DNA from: Gymnopus androsaceus JB14
Taxonomy: Eukaryota > Basidiomycota > Agaricomycetes > Agaricales > Omphalotaceae
Reading direction: 5' to 3'
Assembly (NCBI GenBank): GCA_009733575.1
Contig: ML769432.1
Location: forward strand, 243,352-307,351
Length of the DNA stretch: 64,000 nt
The notes beneath the pieces were generated by a model. That model saw only the letters and a program-made list of their open reading frames with translations, had not been told where the DNA came from and did no database searches. Positions 56,920-64,000 of the stretch are shown here, in pieces. A program made the position numbers and the translations under genes. How positions within the stretch are numbered: position 1 is the first letter of the stretch; every line of letters starts with the position of its first letter.

Positions 56920-58150
56920 TAGCTTCTATTATTCAATGAACAGTAGAAGCTGCCATGATAAGTTAAACTTAAGAAAATGAGAAAGTGTTTGTAAATGAAA
57001 TTGATGGAACACACGGCCAGGAGCAAGGGTGGGCGGTGTTGGTCAATTCCAGTACACAAGGTGACCCGGGCAGGTTAAGGGAGCATGAGGAGGAGGCCCA
57101 AGAACACCAAAACAGAGCAACGCTTGCTGAAGGGACAAGGCCAAAGGCTCCTGAAACACCACCAAAGAGCCTTCGAAGAAAAGAAAACCTTACTCTTGGG
57201 CTTACCTAAAATCCTAAAGTAAGGATCAAACAAAACTCCAGACATGAAAGCATGGAGTCCAGAATCCAAGGATTCTCTTATCAAGCTAGTGAGCTCAACG
57301 AGACCTGCAATGACAGGTTCCTTCATGAGGGCTACATGTAACCCTGGAATGGCCAGCATCCCTCTGGACTTGTCTTGATTGCATCAGATGATGCAAGGAA
57401 CTGAGCGATAAAGGCTCACCAAGGAAAGACACTGAAAAGTGGAGAAGAGGAATGCATTTTGAGGTCATAGAAATGTCCTAACAAATTGATAACTGAACCT
57501 GATGTACAAGGTTCAAAAAATCGAGGACAGTACAGGGAAGAAGGGAGTTGGCTAAAGGTATGGCAGCCAAAAGGAAGGAAGCTGACGGGTTCAGACCAAC
57601 AACAATGAAATTGGAGGAATAAGGTAGCTGAAGGGTGTGCAAAGCCCAACAGCAAAAAGAGGAGGCCGAATGGGTTTTCAACCAGCAATGAAATATGAGG
57701 CGGCAATAAGGAGGTGGCTGGAGGGTGTGCAAAGCCCAACAATGAAAGGAGAGGAGGTAAAAAGGAATCTTGCTGCACTCATTGAAGTGAATTTAAATTT
57801 TTGAATGATGCTGTGTTGTACTCCATTGGTAGAGAGTAGACAATTAGAATTACACTAAAAAAACCTAGAAGATACACCACAGGAGGATTTGGAGGCAGGA
57901 AGAGGCAGCGGCGAGACGTCGCGGATGAGGGCAGCAAGAAAGAAATGATTCTTGTGCCATGTGTCACTGGGTCTGATTCTGACACATTGTTGTGCCCCGG
58001 ATGCGGTGACTCCATGTCTCTCTGCCGGGCTGCCTCTTCTCTTATCTTACACTTATGCTAGCCAGAGCAAGCTCTCATAGCTTCAGCTAGCAATAATGCT
58101 AAAAATCATTGTAAGTATGAGGATCCTGGATACTATACTTTCAGCTTGAA
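56920..58150. other. foreign segment within the DDE relic, unassigned
   Basis: This separates two parts of the DDE relic. No coding family was recognised on either strand. It includes a two-unit tandem repeat at about 57587-57757. The ends and target duplication were not found. Confidence 0.45.
57587..57757. repeat. two tandem units of about 85 bp
   Basis: Both units carry GGGTTTTCAACCAGC-like starts and the shared AGGGTGTGCAAAGCCCAACA end. Confidence 0.7.
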
Positions 58151-58639
58151 AAACGCCTTTGAATTCATCCTGGAAATTCTTGGTGGAAGTTCCAGAGCTT
58201 GACACAAATGGTAATAAGGTCTATAAAGCAGATGGCTCACTTTTGAAGGTCAAGAGACAGATGGCACCAGGTACTTTTGCTGATGGTAATGCTCAGGAAC
58301 TTTATCACCCCTTGGGACAGTTCAAAGGCATGCATCAGATTCTAATTAAGCATGGCATTGACACTTTAAATTTTTTTAAATGGAATGTAAAGACTGTACA
58401 GAGCCGGCAATTCCCAATGACAGCAGCATATGTGTTTACCAACTACCGAGTGCAAGGCTAGACCATTTCAACAGTCATCATCAACCTTGCAAGAGTCCCG
58501 ACTGGGAAGCTGACATTGACAGCAATGTACGTTGCATTATCCAGAAGTTTGGGCAGAGAAACTATAAGGTTGCTGCATGACTTTGATGAAAAAATGTTGA
58601 TGGAAGGGAGAAGGATTGCGGGAGGCACATTATACATCT

Positions 58640-58893
58640 CCCAGAAGTGAACCCATGGACCCAGAGACATCGCAAATCACTATTGAGTTCTCCAATGCTC
58701 CAGACTCCTTCAATCTCTCGACAAGAGACTTCCACTGAGCCTCTCAGGATGTCCCAGGACACCTAGGATGACTAGGATACCTGAGGTGTCCAAAGTTTTA
58801 CCCTTTTTCCTGGGCCAACTAGGATGCCTCAGGTTGCCTAAGAGGAATAGGAGACCTCAGATCCTCCTGGGCTCAAAACAGTTTTTGCTGATG
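58640..58893. mobile_element. partial or diverged MITE of the CATCAGCAAAACCTGTA family
   Basis: Only the right terminus (CAGTTTTTGCTGATG, ending 58893) is recognisable. The body is made of yet another word set (CCTAGGATGACTAGGATACC versus CTAGGATGCCTCAGG, AGGAGACCTCAG). The left terminus was not found. Confidence 0.55.
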
Positions 58894-58896
58894 TTT

Positions 58897-59500
58897 GATT
58901 TTGCTCCCATTTTAATTTGGATTATTTTGCTTTCAAAAGAAACTACTTCTTTGATACATTTTTTTGCCTCAATTAATTTACTACTATGTTTTTACTTGTC
59001 TAGAAATCTGATTGAGGAGTACATAAATCAAGTTATTCAGTAAGTATACCCATATGTACAAAGCCGTACCTGCCCGAACCTGCCAACATGCTAGTTTTTT
59101 ATTTTGAGCAAAAAAGGAAATTAAGACTGGATACCATTTCCAAAACTACCTTGAATACTTACTGTCTACACAACTTACGAAAACATTACTTACTATTAAT
59201 ACAGTAGTGGTACATTTCTGATTCAATCAAAAAGCACCGGTTGAATCCCCTTCCCTGCCAACCCCAAACCCGGGCCCGGTACAGACCTCAACTCCCCAAC
59301 TTTCGTAGCAACCTTTGCCTGCTCCACACGCGCAGCAGCAAATGCAGAAGGTAAAGGAATCCCACAACAGTCTCCCCAACTGACTTCTCTCTGACCTGTA
59401 CCACGCAAATCGCCATTGATTCCACCTACACCCGCTGAAGGCAAATGATGGTGTGCATGTCCTGCATGCGCATCGGAAAAGTCTGCGTCGGTAGGGGAGG
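58897..59500. repeat. dispersed repeat, copy 2
   Basis: About 600 bp repeated at 63609-64000 (cut by the window edge) and, for its right part, at 46655-47345. It shares GGATTATTTTGCTTTCAAAA, a TATACCCATATGTACAAAGC stretch and the AGACTGGATACCATTTCC stretch. Confidence 0.85.
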
Positions 59501-60733
59501 CAGTCCTGTATACAATCCACTAGCATGACAATGGTAGATTGAGATACAGGCTGTGGCCAGGTATCCTTTGCTTGTTCCAGAGCACTGATTTCAGTAACAA
59601 CACATACAATGTGCACTTCAGACTTCCTTCTTTTCAAGACATTTATGATCATTGAATGAATCAGGTAACAGTAGACCATCATGTAACTTAGATACATAAA
59701 TAGATAGATAGATTACAACCAACTCCTATTCATACTTACAATATATACATGTACTCATGATCGCTGCACCTCAGACTGTTACTCTGCAACTGTTACTGAG
59801 GTGAGCTTATACCTTAATTACTTTACATTAATTTACTGACCATGTATCAGACCTACAACCATTATTATAGATCTGTGAGTACCATATTTTGTACTGTTGT
59901 ATACCACAACAAGATAAACATGCAGTGTCCTGTTGCAGAACTGCCAGAGGTGATGTCAATGATGTGGATTGTAACTACTATTAAGTACATGGCAAAATAT
60001 TTTACTAGCTACTGGGTGCGCTACTCCCTCAAGCATGCCCTCCCAAATTGAAGTCCCAATTTAAAGTAAATGAGATACTAAAATGTCTCCTAGAATCAAT
60101 TAAGAATAGCCCTCTAAGACAGCAAAAACTAAAATGCAAGCATCATAAGAGGCGGTGGCATCAAAGCACCAAAAGTTCTCAAAGAGATTAAGAGAAATGT
60201 CTCAATGAGCGTTTGATCAGACGACTTGTTGTATGATAACAAAAGATCTCTCTGGATAACTTTAATCAAAAGTGAGCCAAGATCATTAGATACGGTACAG
60301 GTTTTTCCAAAAGGTGTACGGCAGATAGTTCCCCCCTATTAACTGCAGTTTTGATGGAAAAAGAGGTTGACCGTTTTTGTTGGAGATCTGAAGATGAACA
60401 AAATTTAGACCTTTCCTAATGCAGCCTTTTTCGTGAATTTTCGTCCGATTGGCATTGGATATGAGTCGGGGATACTTAAACCGGGGACCGGAAGTTAAAA
60501 AATCAGAATAAATTGCTTACGGTGCTTCACATCACACATGTTCTGCTTGAAACTTTCAATGTAAGGTTTTGCACATATTTTGAAGGCATTCGTCTGTTTG
60601 CTTTGAAGAAATATTGTGAGGAAAACATTCAGGATTTTTGGACTTGTGTGAAATCACACTTTTTTCAGGTTCACATCAGATTCTTGATTTTTAGAGCCAC
60701 AAATACTTCACAGACAAATATAAAACTTTAACA
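59501..60733. other. 1.2 kb without a recognised gene
   Basis: An ATAG microsatellite (about 59698-59714) and short frames only. The frame 60513-60731 has no family signal. Confidence 0.5.
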
Positions 60734-61480
60734 CATCAGCAAAACCTGTATGTTGCCAGAGCAGTCAGAGCATTGAATTGATGCTCTGGAGTGCTCTGGA
60801 GTGCTCTGACTGCTCTGGCTGCTCCGAAGCTATGGGAGCTAATGGAATTGATGGACAACTGTCAGAAAATATTGATTAAGTGATCTAAAAGGAAGGGGTT
60901 GCCAACAGTTGCAACGCCTTCATACAACTGTCAATATATTCAGGAATCTGTATAAAAGGCAGCTCTGTTGAGCTCAAAGTTCAACATGGACTTGTATCTT
61001 TTTTCTTTCCAGCGCTGCAACTTAGTGCAATATTCTTCAAGTTTCCTCCCACTGTAAGTTTTATATTTGTTCAATAAAGTTGATTATCAGCTATGTATCA
61101 GAAATGTTGAAGGGTTATAGAGGTGGAGGATGTCGGGGAGGGAGAAATTGGGAACTGGAAGCATTGGGACTCGGCGGGTGACATTTATGTATGGCTGCAC
61201 CCTATTGTATGTACGAAATGATCAGAAAATGAATATATATCATTTGCTACTATTATTGCATGGTTACGATGTGAGAACTCTTGATTACTAAATGGGGCTC
61301 TGTAGCGCAAACAATTGTTAAATGATGGGGTGGTCTCCAGAGAGCTCCAGAGAGCTCCAGAGGACTCAATAGTCCTCCAGAGCACTCTGGAGCTACTACC
61401 CTTGCTCTGGCTGCTCCAGAAGCTCTGGGAGCTCTGGAGAGCTCCAGAGCACTCTGGAGTACATACAGGTTTTGCTGATG
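60734..61480. mobile_element. MITE of the CATCAGCAAAACCTGTA family, long form (747 bp)
   Basis: Left end CATCAGCAAAACCTGTATG at 60734, right end CATACAGGTTTTGCTGATG ending 61480, flanked by CA on both sides. Word clusters lie near each end (GCTCTGGAGTGCTCTGG at about 60780; CTCCAGAGAGCTCCAGAG and CTCTGGAGAGCTCCAG at 61330-61460), with about 500 bp of unrelated sequence between. It may be one long copy or two truncated copies. Confidence 0.7.
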
Positions 61481-62195
61481 CAGTGCCTTTGGTACATATA
61501 TATAATTAGTACTGCCAGCCCATTACAGTGCTTTGTCAAAATTAAATTTTTGACAGCTTCATCATTTATAAATAAATGTAATTCCAAATAGGGAATCTCC
61601 ATAGAGATACACTCTCACTGAGCCTTCCCGTTGTCACAGGCAACTGCCATGATGCTGAACTTGTTCAGTGTGCTGGATGCTGCTTAGCACAGTGAGCAAG
61701 TACAAAATACCAACTTTTAATCTTCATAAGTAGTCAGTCTCACTACAGCTTTTGAGATAAGTGAGAATATGATATACATAAGTTATAATTCTACAGTTGG
61801 GTACTGATTCTTGTGCTTTGTTAGTATGTGCAGTGCCAGGGGGCATGCAGTGCTCTTTTATGAGGTCTTCTAAAACTATGAGGGGCCGTTTGAGCACTTG
61901 CGGCCGAATCGCGATATCGCGGTTGGTGCTGGTTAACCAAGGGAATTTCTATTGGATTCCCTTTTGAGAGTTAAATTTATTTATTGAATTGCTTCCGTCA
62001 CCAAAATTGATTTGGACTAAATTTTCCGAAAGCGGTGTAATAGGCCTTTTTCGGAGCAGATGATCAATCATATTGGAGTTGAGGAATCTGCATCACCATT
62101 GGCAAAGCAACAACTAAGCTGAAATGGTGATATAAAGCTTGTCCTACATAGAAGGCATTGTACTACCCATCATATTACTTAGTACGACATCTACA
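61481..62195. other. intergenic, no gene recognised
   Basis: No coding pattern. A GCGATATCGC palindrome lies near 61911. This would include the promoter of the next gene. Confidence 0.5.
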
Positions 62196-63608
62196 ATGAC
62201 ACCTGAAGAGTCGGAAAAAATTGCAGCTACTGGGACTGTATTCTTTCAGAATATTCCTTTCCTGATATTCGGAAGTGGACTCTTTGGTAAGAAATGTTTC
62301 CAAAGTGGTGAAAAGGACACTTATTGAACACTTTCAGGGGTCTACATACTAGCTTACATTGTTTGCATGAATACCATCTTGTGTGTTAATTGCCATGTCC
62401 CATATTCTGTTATACTAACAACTAGAAATCTGAAAACACACTGTAGGCGAAAGGAAAGCAGTGGACGGGCACACAAAGCATTGGTGGTGCTCCTGCTGGC
62501 AGGATTTGTGATGGTGGTCTCTTACAGTTGTGCAAAAATCGTATTCAATTTGTTGCTTGTCAAGTTTAGCTTCATGGTGTCACTTTCTGGTGGTTTCATT
62601 GCACAGGAAATGGCTGCCAACCTGAAATCCATTGCACCGAATATTTTAGAAGAATGGACTGGGAACTTCACTGTGAGTTTTGCATAAATACTTCAACCTG
62701 GCATGCAGACTGATAATTATTTTAACCCACATACAGCTTTTAATTGCTGATACAGCTATTATTTGGAGAGCATGGGCACTGTGGGCAGAAAATAAGCTGA
62801 TTAAATGGACACTATTGATTATCCTGCTGTTGGACATATGTTATCTTATTTTCTACTGTTCTTGGGCATAAATACTGACATCAAATCATATCTAGCCATC
62901 ACCATTGCTGATTGTGTTGTTGACACTCAAGAATGTTAACAAATTGACTGCCTACCTTGGGAGTACTGAAACCTTGGATTGGCTGAGTATTGTGCTCAAT
63001 TTGACAGTAAATATTGTGGCAACACTCCTGATAGCTTATCGGGCATGGTGGGCACTGGGGCACTTAATGGCATTGACTTCCAAAATACTTATTACATGTC
63101 TTATTTTAGGACACATCATCGATCAGCCCGTGCAATATTGCGCAACAAGAAAACACAAGTGCAAGCAATTCTTCTACTTATGGTTGAGTCTGGTGCAATT
63201 TTTGGTGTGGTACAGGTCTGTGGTTTTCTCATTCTCAAGTCTAATTAAAGATACAAATTCTTTCTTTGAAAAGCTGGCAAACATCATTATTCAAGCACTT
63301 GACATCCATAATGTTTCACTTGAAATTAATGATGTCTTTTTCTTCTTACAGAGCTGTATATATTCAGTGCTGTAAGTTTGATTCTATTATAAGTAATATT
63401 CAACTCTGTTTAGTTTGGATTATCTGATCTGTTTTTCTCTGATCTATAGGCCCTGAATCCAGTTGCTCTTGTCCTCCTGATTCAAACAGGAAACACCTAT
63501 GAGCACAGTTTTCATCTGGAAGATGTCCCTCCCTTGAAATTAATCCAGTCCCGAATATTGACTAAAAATAAAGATTTCAAGGCCATGGAGCTCAGGCCTT
63601 GCCTTTGA
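62196..63608 (+). CDS. seven-helix-type basidiomycete membrane protein, structure partly unresolved
   Basis: Member of a large agaricomycete family of multi-pass proteins without known function. Supported exons: 62196-62286 (MTPEESEKIAATGTVFF, IPFLIFGSGLFG), 62338-62672 (LVVLLLAGFVMVVSYSCA), 62737 onward (LLIADTAIIWRAWALW), about 62896-63047 (LSIVLNLTVNIVATLLIAY), 63110-63215 (HHRSARAILRNKKTQVQAIL, ESGAIFG) and 63450-63608 (LNPVALVLLIQTGNTYE). The family landmarks IIWRAW and VESGAI are in the usual places. The junction near 62840-62895 and the small exon near 63355-63374 do not keep phase with canonical sites, so the gene may be decaying. Very low CpG. Confidence 0.55.
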
Positions 63609-64000
63609 TTTCCTTTGATTTTGTTCTCATTTTAATTCGGATTATTTTGCTTTCAAAAAAAATTACTTCTCCTTTGATGCCTGCCTTTTTTTGCCATAAT
63701 TAATTTATTACTATGTTCTTAGTGGTCTAATTGAAGTTATTCAGTATACCCATATGTACAAAGCTGTACCTGCCCAGACCTGCCAACACGCTAGGCTTTT
63801 CATTTTAAGCAAAAAAAAGAAATTAAGACTGGATACCATTTCCCAAATTACCTCGAATACTTACCGCCTGCACAACTTACAAAAATAGTACTTACTAGTA
63901 GTAGCAGTACATTTCTGATTCAATTAAACGGCACCAACGAAAATATTAGTACGTTTCAATCAAACGGCACCGGTCGAATGCCCTTCCCCGCCAACCCCAA
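63609..64000. repeat. dispersed repeat, copy 3 (cut by window edge)
   Basis: Matches 58897-59300 with substitutions and small indels; the match reaches the last base of the window. Confidence 0.85.

Larger units (their letters stand above)
54965..58461 (+). pseudogene. DDE-superfamily transposase relic, interrupted by insertions
   Basis: This resembles the DDE endonuclease-type proteins abundant in agaricomycete genomes. Segments in order: HACLAPSIEQSGKAVNDLLS and FKDPKINPFAHHRLKGM (54965-55250); HHYMNALGFQF up to 55519; then, after an 841-bp MITE, SPKRVQYADGHEHNDVVAY, PTALGILCGYQVTVWIHNC, PKVYPKGDGLLYMIADYC (56369-56720); HVFVYDKGRTSIP (to about 56915); and, after further foreign sequence, VKRQMAPGTFADGNAQELYH with GQFKGMHQILIKHGID (58190-58370). 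Frame changes occur throughout. CpG is scarce. Confidence 0.75.

Noticed and set aside
58271..58287. ACTTTTGCTGATGG resembling a MITE right end
   Set aside because: It lies in the conserved TFADGNA coding motif of the DDE relic, so it is a chance match.

Overview
The window is from a filamentous basidiomycete, most likely a mushroom-forming agaricomycete. The genes are cut by many 45-100 nt introns, mostly GT-AG with CTAAC/CTGAC branch sites, and the families are typical of that group: a GT90/CAP10-like glycosyltransferase, an AA9 monooxygenase, F-box proteins with a coiled-coil lead-in, a MYND protein, a NACHT-WD40 NLR and basidiomycete-type seven-helix proteins. All exon structures were assembled by eye from splice signals, reading-frame continuity and family knowledge; no transcript data were available.

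Layout. 1-31 kb is the gene-rich part: a membrane-anchored GNAT acetyltransferase (-, cut by the left edge), a GT90 glycosyltransferase (+), a secreted AA9 LPMO (+), a small membrane protein (+), a carnosine N-methyltransferase (-), an MFS transporter (-), the 75/78-kDa subunit of respiratory complex I (-), an unresolved gene (-), two F-box genes (+), a single-pass membrane protein (-), a 2OG-oxygenase-like protein (+), a MYND-finger protein (+) and a Zrg17-like zinc transporter (-, frame-broken). From 32 to 36 kb lies a 1257-residue NACHT-WD40 NLR (+) that has almost no CpG. From 36 kb to the right edge the window is a transposon graveyard. It holds a second copy of the MYND-Zrg17 block (42.3-46.3 kb), whose MYND gene is split by a 3.3-kb insertion carrying a dead Tc1/mariner element. 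It also holds a rearranged Copia retrotransposon (50.2-55.0 kb), a DDE-transposase relic interrupted by nested non-autonomous elements (55-58.4 kb), several MITE families and one more seven-helix membrane protein gene (62.2-63.6 kb).

How it fits together. The left half is ordinary metabolism and regulation and is not an obvious biosynthetic cluster. The right half records methylation-style decay (CGA to TGA stops, CpG to TpG/CpA changes), nested transposition and a segmental duplication. The most unusual items are: (i) a MITE family with a shared 17-bp terminal inverted repeat, arbitrary 2-bp target duplications and internal hairpin arms built from short words that differ between copies but stay self-complementary within a copy; (ii) an intact NLR gene that is a CpG desert and starts with a doubled 13-residue motif; (iii) a Copia element whose 5' part is an insertion-riddled copy of its own 3' end, which looks like unpolished long-read sequence.
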